From Venturia oleaginea (Eukaryota; Ascomycota; Dothideomycetes; Venturiales; Venturiaceae), in contig JABMLP010000032.1 of assembly GCA_013176395.1 (NCBI GenBank), forward strand, positions 124,001 to 188,000: 64,000 nucleotides of DNA. Reading direction: 5' to 3'. Positions within the stretch are counted from its first letter, which is position 1. Each line of letters opens with the position of its first letter. This document shows positions 1-10,059 of the stretch, piece by piece. Position numbers and translations under genes: made by a program. The notes beneath the pieces were generated by a model, which made no database searches, was not told the origin of the DNA, and worked only from the letters and a program-made list of their open reading frames with translations.

Positions 1-1055
1 CCCGTATTTTTTGCAGCCATCAATTCAGATACATTACAACTCTGGCATGAAAGGCTTGCACACATCAGTCCTCCACGCATTCGCGCTCTCGAAAAGATGG
101 TGACAGGAATGGATCTCTCAAGACCTATCGATCGCCAACCTCCATGCGAAGCCTGCATGCTTGGGAAGATGAAGAGGACACCTCACACTGGTCACATCAT
201 GAGAGGGCGCTTCAAACTCGATCTAATTCATTCAGACGTCACTGGGCCCTACCCAACGCGTGGTTTTCGCGGAGAACTATGGGTTGTCAGCTTCATTGAT
301 GACTATACTGGCTATTCTGAGGTCCATTTCATGAAGCATAAAGATGAGGTGTTTGCTCTCTTCCAGCAATTCAAGCTCACCCACGATGCAAATTCATTTC
401 TACCAGACTGACAATGGAGGAGAATACGTCAAAGCAGCAGATGAAGCTGTCCTCCTTTCTCAAGGCATTACTCACCACTGCACGACTCCATACAATCCTG
501 AGCAGAACCCTCGATCCGAGCGCTTCAACGGCGTCATCTTGTCAATGGAAAACCCCATGATGATTGCCTCACAACTTCCTACCAAGTATTGGCCTCTCGC
601 ATATGCCTTCGCCAACTTTGTACGCGTCTTGGGACCTCATTCCAGCCTTGCAATGACTATCTTTGAGGCTTGGACCTCTATTGCTCCCTCAGTCTCCAAC
701 ATGCTCATCTTTGGTAGCAACGGCTGGGCCATCACAAAGAAGACCAAAGGCTTCAAAGATCGCTCGCTAGCAGGCAAAATCGTTGGCTTCGATGGCCACA
801 GCATCTACAAAGTCTTGCTTGAAAAACGGTCGCATCATTCGTACCTCAACCTTTCACGCCGACGAATCCATCAAGCGCCGCCAACCTATCACTCATCATC
901 ATCAAGTCCCCATCTCAACCACATCTATTAATCAATCCAGGCCCAGCTTTCTCTCTCATTACCTACGGTCTAAGACGCGCTCTCTATGTACCAAGCCTAG
1001 CTTTGATCCAGCTCACGTTTGCCGCTTCGAGACCACTTCTTTGACCTATCTGGTT
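1..1055 (+). pseudogene. Ty1/Copia retrotransposon integrase fragment
   Basis: The frame is open from base 1 and reads LWHERLAHIS followed by CEAC, the HHCC zinc finger of a Copia GAG-pre-integrase domain. The integrase core follows: the first catalytic Asp lies in LIHSDVTGP, the second in TDNGGEY and the Glu in NPRSERFNG. A one-base frameshift near 384 moves the reading frame, and a second near 822 shifts it again before the C-terminal stretch NGRIIRTSTFHADE. No reverse transcriptase or RNase H follows, so this is a 3'-truncated, dead fragment whose gag half lies outside the window. Confidence 0.85.
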
Positions 1056-1084
1056 TGATGTAAAGTTCAGAAGCCTACGCCTTA

Positions 1085-1475
1085 TCAAGACCATTCTTCT
1101 ACGGGTTTCAATTCCCACATACGAATCTACGGGTTTCAATTCCTACATACAAATCTGCGGGTTTCAAGTACCTTACATTACGTACTAAACGACCATTCCT
1201 CTACGGGTTTCAATACCCACGGGTTTCAATTCCTACATACAAATCTACGGGTTTCAAGTCCCTTACATTGCGTACTAAACGACCGTTCCTCTACGGGTTT
1301 CAATACCTACAAACAAATCTACGGGTTTCAAGTCCCTTACCTTGCGTACAAAACGACCATTCTTCTTCGGGTTTCAAGTCCCTTACATTGCGTACAAAAC
1401 GACCATTCTTCTTCGGGTTTCAAGTCCCTTACATTGCGTACAAAACGACCATTCTTCTACGGGTTTTAATTCCTC
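1085..1475. repeat. Tandem repeat built on TACGGGTTTCAA
   Basis: The core TACGGGTTTCAA (also TTCGGGTTTCAA) recurs about a dozen times, joined by two alternating spacers, one like TTCCTACATACAAATC and one like GTCCCTTACATTGCGTAC. The last copies are nearly identical and the first are more diverged. The array lies where the 5' part of the adjacent pogo-like element would be expected. I see no coding function; open frames across it are repeat artefacts. Confidence 0.8.
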
Positions 1476-1694
1476 TGCCTTGCAAGCATAAAACAACCTC
1501 TCCTCGCTCGAATCTAGGGCGGAAGAAGAATACATATTCTCTCTCTATCGAGACCTCTCAAAGTCGCATCGCTTGTGCAATCCTCAAAGTCGTACCGCTT
1601 ATACAGACTCTCAAAGTCGCATCGCTTGCGCAACTACAACTACAACTCAAGCCGAGAAAAAGGAGCGAATCAATCTGTACGTATTCAGCCCTCA

Positions 1695-3006
1695 ATCTTT
1701 GCTGCACCGTCATTAGTCGGGAAGAACTGGGTATCCCGCTTCATCAACGCTCAGCCGGAGCTTTGTACGAAGTGAAATCGTAAATTCCATTCACAGCGTG
1801 CAAAATGCGAAGATCCAGCGACAATCAACGCGTGGTTTCAGCGTGTTGAAGAGACGCGTCTGTCGTACGGCATCCTTACGGAGGATATATATAATTTTGA
1901 CGATTGGCTTTATGATGGGGGTTATCGCGACCCCAAAGGTGGTTACAAGCGCAGATACAGTCGGACGAGCAACTGTTGTACAGCCAGGGAATCGTGAATG
2001 GATAACAGCGATTGAGGAAATCAACGCGTCAGGCTGGGCAATTCCGCCGTTTATTATCCTTCCTGGAAAAGTACATCAATCAAACTGGTACCGTCAGTTA
2101 CCGGCCGATTGGGTTATTGCTATCAGCAATAATGGCTGGACAACTGATGAGCTTGGATTTGAGTGGATCAAGCACTTCAATACTCATACCGAAGCTCGTA
2201 CGAAGGGTACCCACCTCCTCCTTATCCTCGATGGCCACAGCAGTCACGCAACACCAGACTTTGACGAATATTGACGTACGAATAACATTATCACACTCTG
2301 TATGCCGCCACACACATCTCATCTTCTTCAGCCGCTTGATGTAAGCTGTTTTTCGCCTTTGAAACGCTCCTACGGTCAAGCAGTTCAAGAGCTTGTTCGT
2401 CAGGGAACCCACCATATTGATAAAGAGGACTTTCTATCAATCTATGCAAGCATCCGACCTACTATCTTCTCTGAGCAGAATATTAAGAGCGGTTTTCAAG
2501 CGACAAGAATTATTCCGTACGACCCGCAGCGCGTTCTTTCGTCGCTTACAGTTACCAAAACGCCCTCACCACCAGGTACACCCCATGGAGTAGCGCCACA
2601 GTGGACGTCAGAAACTCCTCGTAAGATAGCTCAGCTTGAGCAGCAGGCTCAGCTCGTCCGAAATCTTCTTCATCGCCAATCTCAGAGCCCAAGTAGTCAA
2701 GCAATTGGTCAACTCATCAAAGGATATCAAGTCGCAATGAATTCAGCAGTAATACTTGCAGAAGAGAATAGGAAGCTTCGTACAGAGAACCAACGACGAA
2801 AACAGAAGCAACAGTATCGCAGACGATATGTTGAATATGGAGGCGTTTTACAAGCTCAACAGGGTCAGTTCTTGATCGAGGGATGCGAAAATAGCTCTAG
2901 AGATAGTGTTCAAGATCAGGAAGTCGTCGTACGACAGCGAACATTACCAACATGTAGTGGCTGCGGTATTCAAGGTCATAAGATTAATCGATGCCCAAAT
3001 ACGTAA
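1695..3006 (+). pseudogene. pogo/Fot1-like (Tc1/mariner) DDE transposase, copy 1, dead
   Basis: Coding similarity begins at VGKNWVSRFINAQPELCTK (CENP-B/Tc5-type DNA-binding end) and continues through KCEDP, the DDE core (GNREW, LLILDGHSSH, CMPPHTSHLLQPLD), a coiled coil and a C-terminal zinc knuckle CSGCGIQGHKINRC. Defects: a TGA at 1773-1775 where a Trp is expected, a small deletion near 1900-1908 that breaks the frame at the first catalytic Asp (DET), and an in-frame TGA at 2272-2274 where the two sister copies have Cys. The N-terminal helix-turn-helix is missing. It aligns residue by residue with the minus-strand copies near 28 and 61 kb. The stop at 3006 is followed by about 125 bp of terminal sequence. 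Confidence 0.85.
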
Positions 3007-3085
3007 AGAATGTATTGTTAGAATTATTTAACAAAAGCTGTATTGGTGGGAGGTTTATCGCACGATGACTTGAGATTTAGTGGTT

Positions 3086-3133
3086 GGGGTGGCCAAGTGA
3101 GTGGGGTGGCCAAGTGAGTGGTGAAACACGTTA
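3086..3133. repeat. Probable right end of pogo copy 1 with subterminal direct repeats
   Basis: GGGTGGCCAAGTGAGTG occurs twice in direct tandem, followed by ACACGT and TA. The other two pogo copies end in ACGT next to a TA target duplication, about 105-116 bp beyond the transposase stop; here the distance is 125 bp. The repeats resemble the GTGGCCACT subterminal repeats of copy 2. No matching left end was found, so the boundary is inferred from one side only. Confidence 0.45.
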
Positions 3134-4333
3134 ACTTAGTCACAAAACATCTTACTAAACTTGTGGCTGTTACAGTAGCGTCCACCTCTAGCTTCCGCTT
3201 TTTTGCGCACGAACGAACATTGTAGCCAGAAGACCCTCGTAGAAGAGTCTGGAATGTTTTTGCCCTTTGGTTGATTACTAAGAAATGTCGAGGTGGCTTA
3301 CGGAATCTTCTAGAGAATGGAATTCTAATGAACATAAATACATGCGCGCCTCTTGACCTTATGTATCATAGATACAAAAAACAATAGAACAAGAAGAAAG
3401 GAGAACTTAGACTTCTTCTTCATCTTCTTCTTTATTTTAAGTAGAATTCTACTACAACAAGTAGCTTGTTACAGATCACCTCAAGACCGAAGAGCAGGGA
3501 CAACGGGACCTGCAGAGGATGGTTGGATAACAAGAAGTTGTTGTTAGGACTGATGTGGAGTGGAATCCGTTGGGCTTACAAGAGGGGACTGGTGCAACCA
3601 GGTCAGTCCTAAGAGAGAATAGTACATGCAGGAGTCACGTGATATTCCCACAGTTCCCACAGCACTTGGCATTGCCCACTGTGTGGGAAGTGTGGGAATA
3701 CACCTTGGCACCCAGAACCAGAAGGGTATATAGGGAGGACGTTGGACGGACTTTCCTTTCTCTCTTCGTGGTTATCTCATGTTATGTTTCTCACATAGGA
3801 GCTTCTTCAACCTACTACAGTAACGACCTTTTACTTAGATACAATCAAGCACAAGTCATATGCACACGAAGCAAGCCCACCCCCAACCTTCATACTAACC
3901 GACAAGCGTTCAGGATTGATCTGAGGATCAAATCGGTTAGACGACAATTGAATTGGGAGATACATCGGACGGCTAGGATCTAGTGAGCCTCCAAAGAACC
4001 TGAGCAAGGAAAGGTACTTAAGGTAAGTACTTCCAGACTGATATTGCCCTTACCCCAAACCCGCGGACCAGAACAAGAGAACACAGGCGTCAAGAAGGTC
4101 TTGACATAATCAACTGTGTTGAGAAACGAGTTCCCCGTAACATAGCTACACAGATTGCCCTATCCTTGAAGTTCATTATGCAAGCTTCGATGATCAAACT
4201 CTAAGCTTAAGACCCTACCGTTTTTGAGCCCGATGGCTACCTAATCACCTCTTTCATCGTAAGAGCTAAGCTCAAAATTTGAGATCAGTAGAAATATAGG
4301 CACCGATCCATAGCAAATCCACCGATTGAAAAC
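3134..4333. other. Non-coding stretch with LTR-like or promoter-like segment
   Basis: No supportable gene. The part from about 3546 starts TGTTAGGAC, contains TCACGTGA and a TATA-like GGGTATATAGGGAGG near 3726, then pyrimidine-rich sequence, a composition typical of an LTR. I could not find a matching terminal CA with a target duplication or a second copy in the window, so its identity is open. Confidence 0.3.
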
Positions 4334-6776
4334 TCAGTGATCTTCATAATCATAGCTAGGCTTTCGACTACCTACATCAAAGTTTTTAATCTTGACCGGG
4401 CCAAGGTTCGTTACGAAGCGTTGAACATCTTTACAGAATTCTACGGCGTGGACACGACTGGAGTGACCTGCGAGCGTCTTCTGAAGGTCGCCTGTCATGG
4501 TATCCCACAGCTTGATGGTCTTGTTCCAAGATCCCGACGCAATCTGCTTGCTGTCGGGCGAGAACGCTACGACCTCGACCGCACTGGAGTGACCTGCGAG
4601 CGTCTTCTGAAAGTCGCCTATCGTGGTATCCCACAGCTTGATGGTCTTGTCCATAGATTCCGACGCGATCTGCTTGCCGTCGGGCGAGAACGCTACGGCC
4701 TCGACCCAACTGGAGTGACCTGCGAGCGTCTTCTGAAGGTCGCCTGTCGTGGTATCCCACAGCTTGATGGTCTCGTCCCCAGATCCCGACGCGATCTGCT
4801 TGCCGTCGGGCGAGAACGCTACCGCCTGGACCGAATAGGAGTGACCTGCGAGCGTCTGAATTAGAGACGCCCAGGTCTCATCTACTCTAGGGAGTTTTCT
4901 CAGCCATCTGGGACCCTTATTCAGATTTTCCCTCCTCACAGCACTTGCTTGGGGGCTGAAAACGATCGCAGAGCTGTAAACCTGCAATGGCCAAGTTGCC
5001 ATAGTCTGATAGTGACGCAATACAAAACGGGTAGCATCCTCTATATATTTTGATATATATGTTTTTCCCTACCAAACATTAGTAATATTAAATCTCTAGA
5101 TATTAAAAGCGTATAGACTGACCTCCACCATTTCTCTTAAGAATTTAAGTCCCTCAAGAGCGCGTGGAAGCTCGTCTGGTAGACTCAAGTATTCCAGCCA
5201 TTCTAACAGCTTCTTGTAAAGAAATAACTCCACTTTCCCTTGCTCGGCAATTGCATTTTGTATAAGTTTGGTGTGCTTGGCGACGTTGAGATGCTGCACC
5301 CAGAAGGTAGCGGCATAGTCCATGCCAACTCGGCGTTCTTCTTTTCAGTGCTTAGCTCTTTCATCGATTCCCTCGTTGAATCAGGCCGCGTAAGTTCCAT
5401 AAGGTTGACCTTGAGCTGGCTAAAGAGGTAAGACAAACAACTCAATGCAACATCGCCATGCTCGTATAGTCCGAGAGAGTCAAGGATCAATCTTCCATGG
5501 TCTCCAACCAAGTAGTCTCTCGCTGATTGATGAACAAAGTCGATATCGGTATCTCTTCTCTTAACGAAGGAGGCACATCGATCTACGAACTCTTCTAACT
5601 GATCGTTAGGAAGGCCCGTCACTGCAGCTACTTCCTCTAGCTTCAGAGGCCTGTAGACGAGTAGCATGACCTTTAAAAATCGTAGACACTCTTTGGCAAA
5701 GCCGCCTTGACTGAGTTCTTGGAGGATTAGATTGTAGAAAGGATGCAGACCGGGTGGCAACTCTTGAATCGTTTCTAAGACCTTGTCACTAGCCACACTC
5801 TCGAGCCTCGCACAAACCAAGCTCACCCATAAGAATGTGTCCTCGGCCTTCCCCACAAGTGCTGCCATGACATTCCGAAGTAGTGCCGGTCCATATCTCT
5901 GGCGACAGCCGAGCTCAGCCGCTTTCGAAGCCACATACGTCTTCACACCTTCAGCAATATGACCCGAGTTTATCTCTAGGCTTACCAGCTCCTGACCAGA
6001 CCCAGTACGCAACTCTTTCTCCGCGCTGTCGAGCGGTCGGCTTGTCAAAAGCCACCTGGTCTTCGAGCGGTGGCTGAGTCCATTTCGGACGACGCTTCTC
6101 AGGAAAACAGCCATGCCCTCTTCTTTGCACTCATCAAGAGCATCCACCACCACCTATATCCTTTGGCTCATGCTTTGGTTCAGCATTTCCAACAATATAT
6201 CCCAAAGTACTCGCTATGATGTGATATCTTTATTGAATCGTCCGTTCCCTGCATCCCAATGGCGTCGTAGACATTCTTTGAGCTCTTTTTGCTGACTGAT
6301 TAGCCGGAAAATCAATCCCTTAATAATCGGTTTGATAGTATTGAGCTCGTAGTCAGCGTTTTGACAAAAGAAGTATGTGACCATTGTGCCCTTGTCTTGT
6401 GCTAACTGCTCGATGAGACCGATTGACATCATCGTCTTGCCCTTGCCTGCACCGCCCTTGATCCAAAGCAGACCAACGTTATTCTCATTATGCCAGCCGT
6501 GTATCTCGGATCACGAAAGATTCAACTGATGGATTCGTAAAGTAGCTTGTCCTTCTCTCGCAGCCTACTTTTGACGGCGAACGGATCGGGGCATTGTAGA
6601 GTACGGAGGCAGGCGCGGTCTATGTCTTCGTTGGTGTACGCTATATCTATTTGTTAGCCTTGTTCATTTACACTGATTAGGTCTGAGGAAAACGTGCCCG
6701 TAGTATGATTGACGTTGTTGATCATAGTTGATCCTGGGCCGGCATAATTTCCGCTAATGTCAACATTAGTGGTCAT
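4334..6776 (-). pseudogene. NLR (STAND) immune-type receptor: N-terminal amyloid-like motif, NACHT, WD40; pseudogene
   Basis: Exon 1 (ATG at 6774-6776) encodes about 30 residues including VDISGNYAGPGSTMI. After an intron ending near 6645 comes the usual NLR linker (CLRTLQCPDPF), a P-loop GGAGKGKT near 6440, Walker B VVDALDEC near 6140, the NACHT and winged-helix region, an intron at 5039-5122, and WD repeats of 126 bp that are nearly identical (LAGHSS.V.AVAFSPD..QIASGS..KTIKLWD). Defects: TGA and a frame change just before the P-loop, TAG at 6214-6216 (Trp expected), TAG near 6156 (Tyr expected) and a frameshift near 5323. In this family ligand sensing by WD40 repeats drives NACHT oligomerisation and templating of an effector. 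Divergently paired with the 7080 gene. Confidence 0.85.
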
Positions 6777-7079
6777 GATCGTGTATTCGCGTAATATCGG
6801 CGCAGATAGATGACTATCCACTGTTAAACGTGTACACAGTCGTGCGGAGGATGAGATCTTTTATCTCGCAAATTCCTTCATGATACTTCGAGCTGAATAA
6901 TATCTTGCTCGTGACTTTTTAGGAAATACAGGAGCGGCCAATCATCGTCCACCATTAACCGCCCTCTGTCTTTGATTATCTTTCAGCTGCGGGGTATAAA
7001 TATCCTCTTCTGATTTTCTGTCTCTCCCGCCATCACTTTCTAACTGGAATCTACTTTTTGTTACTATTGCAACGTTCTC
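6777..7079. promoter_or_regulatory. Shared divergent promoter region of the NLR/effector pair
   Basis: Only 303 bp separate the two start codons, which point away from each other, so both promoters must lie here or overlap the 5' ends. A TATA-like GGGGTATAAATA at about 6992-7003 lies about 80 bp upstream of the plus-strand ATG and is followed by a pyrimidine-rich tract. No inserted repeat is seen between the genes. Confidence 0.5.
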
Positions 7080-8201
7080 ATGGCCGAAGTAATTGGACTG
7101 ACGTCTGGTATTCTTACCGTAGTCATTTTCGCCGATGACACGAGTAAATCACTATACGAAGCAATTTCCAGCTTCAAAAGCCAGCGAAAAACGATTAGAG
7201 ATATTCTGACCGACCTCAATTTTCTCGCTACCGTGCTCGCATCTATTCGCGAGCAGGCTCAACGGTTGTCGGAAGTTGCAAGACTCGAGCCTCTCAGGGA
7301 GCCATTGAACTGTTGCACGACAGTATGTCAAGAGATGCGCGAAATGCTCGATGCTTGCACAACGCATTCGAAAGAAGGTCGGGATAGTGTACGGGATTGG
7401 CTCCAAATGCGATATAAGGAGAAGACTTTCGAAGATGTGAGAAAACGACTCGCTAGCCACAAGTCGACACTTACTATTGCATTCGAGTCAATCAACATGT
7501 AAGTAGACATCAGATACTTAATGCGCAAAGAAATTTAATTTAATAGCGAATATCATTCTACTACTCAAGAATCACTGAGAAATCTCAAAGATTTAATCGG
7601 CGGCACCAAAGAAGACTTGGAAGATCAGCTAGAACAAGTGCAACAAACCATCAGTTCTGGAAATTTCTCCTCACGAGATATTCTTCAAGACGATCTTGCT
7701 CAGCTGCAAAACAGTCTCAGCAGTATCGCACGAGCTCAGCAAATCGCGGACACAGCTCGTCCTGAGGTTATAATCGAGGGGAATGAAGCTAGACAGGGTG
7801 CTCGCGCACTTTTTGGCACTGATACGGTGCAACCCGAGTTCAACTTGAAAGTTTCAAAAAATAAGGCTGGACTGGGCGCCACTATGAGTGCTGGCGTTCA
7901 CAGTTTGCAAACTCTCCAAGCGCTACTTGGAAACTCTCAGACACCAAATCTCGCGCTCGCTCTTCAGGCATTGCAGACCCAATCATCAAACACTAATTCC
8001 GAATCTCTACAGTCCATCCTAAAAAATCTTTCAGCTGAACACCTAGGAGAGCTTACGGGCAAATCGTCGGAAATGACCCCCCTTACGATTCCAGAGCCTT
8101 TGGAATATATAGATACAAGAAGAACTGTTGGAGCGGGGAGATCAACAACATCTGAAAGTATTAGCAACGATAGCAAAGTGCTTGGACAGTATAGTAAATG
8201 A
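7080..8201 (+). CDS. PigL_N/Helo-like domain protein with two C-terminal amyloid-like pseudorepeats (putative NLR-paired effector)
   Basis: Exons 7080-7498 and 7547-8201, with a 48-bp intron (GTAAGT..TAATAG), sum to exactly 358 codons (357 aa). Residues 1-140 (MAEVIGLTSGILTVVIFADD...) match the fungal STAND N-terminal domain known as PigL_N or Helo-like. A coiled-coil-prone segment covers roughly 145-205. Then come two related segments, VIIEGNEARQGARAL (214-228) and LKVSKNKAGLGATMS (240-254). They share hydrophobic residues at positions 1 and 3, N6, A8 and G11 with the first exon of the divergent NLR. HET-S carries two HET-s-type pseudorepeats after a membrane-active helical domain in the same way. 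The gene is intact while its NLR partner is dead. The domain call is confident; prion-like templating and a cell-death role are inference. Confidence 0.8.
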
Positions 8202-8279
8202 GTAACTATGACGGAAGTACTATAGTTGAAGGTCTAGGATTTTGACGTCGTATTTCACCGGAACAGGGTACTGGAAGGG

Positions 8280-8716
8280 TGTTACGGATACTGTCACGTG
8301 GACATGTATTCGGTTGTATTCGGACGTATTTGATTGCATTCATGTGCATTCAAATGTATGCCACTCTATCACCTTATGATTGGTTGATCGTTACATAGAT
8401 GATGTAAGATCACGTGTGGTTCATTTGCTTCATTCTTGGCGAAATGAACAAAATGAACATATTGAAGAGCTAGGATTTCTCAGGGGATGAATCTCTATAT
8501 GACGGACGAGACTCTGCTCCCTCAGGGTCTCGTATCTTCACTCTCTCGTTACTTCGCTATTGCTATTAGTTATTTAGCACAATTCACGACTCTTATATCT
8601 TGCAAGCTTCGCTTCACTTGTTTGATACGATATTGTCGTCCCGGACCACTTGAACCCTACTGTACGGATTAGCCAAATCCAGCTAGATTACTTTGAGTCA
8701 TAGCCTCTGCGTAACA
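8280..8716 (+). repeat. 5' LTR of a Ty3/gypsy-type retrotransposon
   Basis: Starts TGTTACGGATACTGTCACGTG and ends CTCTGCGTAACA, with TG..CA termini. It is homologous along its length to the solo LTR at 58154-58623, sharing the CTCTATAT TATA-like region, the GACGAGAC.CTGCTCCCTCAG block and TTTGATACGATATTGTCG. Gag begins 52 bp downstream. It lies 78 bp after the effector gene stop. Confidence 0.85.
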
Positions 8717-8767
8717 TAGTGAAGATACCGCTTTATACAGTAGAGTTGACGAAGTGTCCAACAACCT

Positions 8768-9290
8768 ATGTCCACGGTTTCATCCAAAGATCAAGGGAAA
8801 CGAAAAGAATCCGTTCCACCGCCGCCTCCGCCGCCTCCGCCGCAAAGACAACGTACGGCAGAACCCGAGTCGGACGAAGACGAGTCTGAAGAAGAGGTGG
8901 CAACTCAAGCTACACCAAGCTCTTCAGGACGGAACGAATCCCTCGACGATCGAAACAAAGCTAAGGTCAAACCACCAGAAGTGTTCAAAGGGGAACGCGG
9001 CAAGCTCAAGACATTCCTTACACAATGCAACCTGTATATGTATTGGAACGCTTCCGAGTTTAGTATCCATGAAAAAAGATTCATGTTTGTCATCAGCTAC
9101 ATGAGAGGAACAGCTTATGCATGGATCGAAGACCGCCTCAACGGGTATCTCGATGATCCCAGCGAGTATGAGCATCGACGACTCTTTCTTTCGTATATGG
9201 AATTTAAGAAAGAAATCAACATAGTCTTTGGAAATGTTGATGAGAGGAGAATCGCCGAACGAGAGCTCAAGGTTTTGGGACAACATACAT
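8768..9290 (+). pseudogene. Ty3/gypsy Gag, 3'-truncated
   Basis: Starts MSTVSSKDQGKRKES, then a nine-residue proline run coded by a CCG-rich microsatellite, an acidic stretch, and a retrotransposon gag core (PEVFKGERGKLKTFLTQCNLYM, FVISYMRGTAYAWIEDRL, FKKEINIVFGN). After GQHTSAAD near 9296 the sequence stops resembling gag and becomes antisense to an unrelated coding-like segment. No protease, reverse transcriptase or 3' LTR is present, so the element was broken here by deletion or rearrangement. Confidence 0.8.
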
Positions 9291-9704
9291 CCGCAGCAGA
9301 TTCTTTGCTGCCTTGGCTTCTCTCTCTGCCTTCAAGGCTGCCGCTTTCTGTCTCTTCGCAAGTCTCTCTTCTTTAGTCAATGCCCCAGAGTCACCCTGTT
9401 TTGCTTTCTGTCTTTTTTGAGGGTCTCCCAGATGTCATCCGCTTGGGCTGCTGTATAGGCTCTGAGGAGGAGGAGTAGTCTGTAGTTGATCTATGTGTAT
9501 CGAGATAAGCCTTGGCTGCGGCATCTGATAGGGTGGGGGAAAAGGCGTGAGGAGGAGGGTTTTCGAAAAATTTGGTAGTTCAATGTTAACGGGGGCAGTT
9601 TGCAAAGCCAGATGACCCACGGCGGAGTGGTGGCTCTTAGAGACAGCTCTAGAAAGTGTATTCATTGTTACGGCCGTCTCAGACTGTCGAGGGCGTCTGT
9701 ACAA
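9291..9704 (-). pseudogene. Fragment of an unidentified gene abutting the gag breakpoint
   Basis: Read on the minus strand, 9435-9704 is open from an ATG and rich in Ser, Thr and Pro. Other frames below it give AAQADDIWETLKK and a lysine/alanine helix (ALTKEERLAKRQKAAALKAERE), which looks like genuine coding sequence broken by frameshifts. I do not recognise the family. It ends exactly at the gag junction, so the 3' part of the gene is missing. Confidence 0.35.
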
Positions 9705-10059
9705 TGCTGGGCGTAGTCGAGGTTTTTGGTGTTTTTAGTGTTAATATTTTAGCTAAATTTTCGTGAAAAACCGAACGGGGTGAACGAGGGCGCGATTCAA
9801 CTCCACTACTGATGCCAGTATCGTCAGTAGTGTTCTACGAGTGACTAGTTACGCTAGATGGAGTAGAAGGAGTAGCTGGAAGTAGTCGATGCCGTGGTTC
9901 TTTTGCACGGCATTTGAGTCAAATATAGCGCTTTTTGAAGCATCTAATTTGCTAGTAACGTAAATCAGGTTGTTGTTCGAAGTAGGCTTGGATTGACTAC
10001 ATTTGCACTGTTAGCTAGAGATACTACGGCGGCTTTTACATTCACACGTCATACGATTT
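9705..10059. other. Intergenic, with one short inverted repeat
   Basis: No gene seen. At 9803-9831 CACTACTGA and TCAGTAGTG form a perfect 9-bp inverted repeat around an 11-base loop, followed by a run of TAGT/AGTAG-rich sequence. Confidence 0.5.

Noticed and set aside
4337..4864. A 175-codon plus-strand frame over the WD40 repeats
   Set aside because: It is the regular antisense shadow of the 126-bp repeats, repeating TCERLLKVA with the same period.
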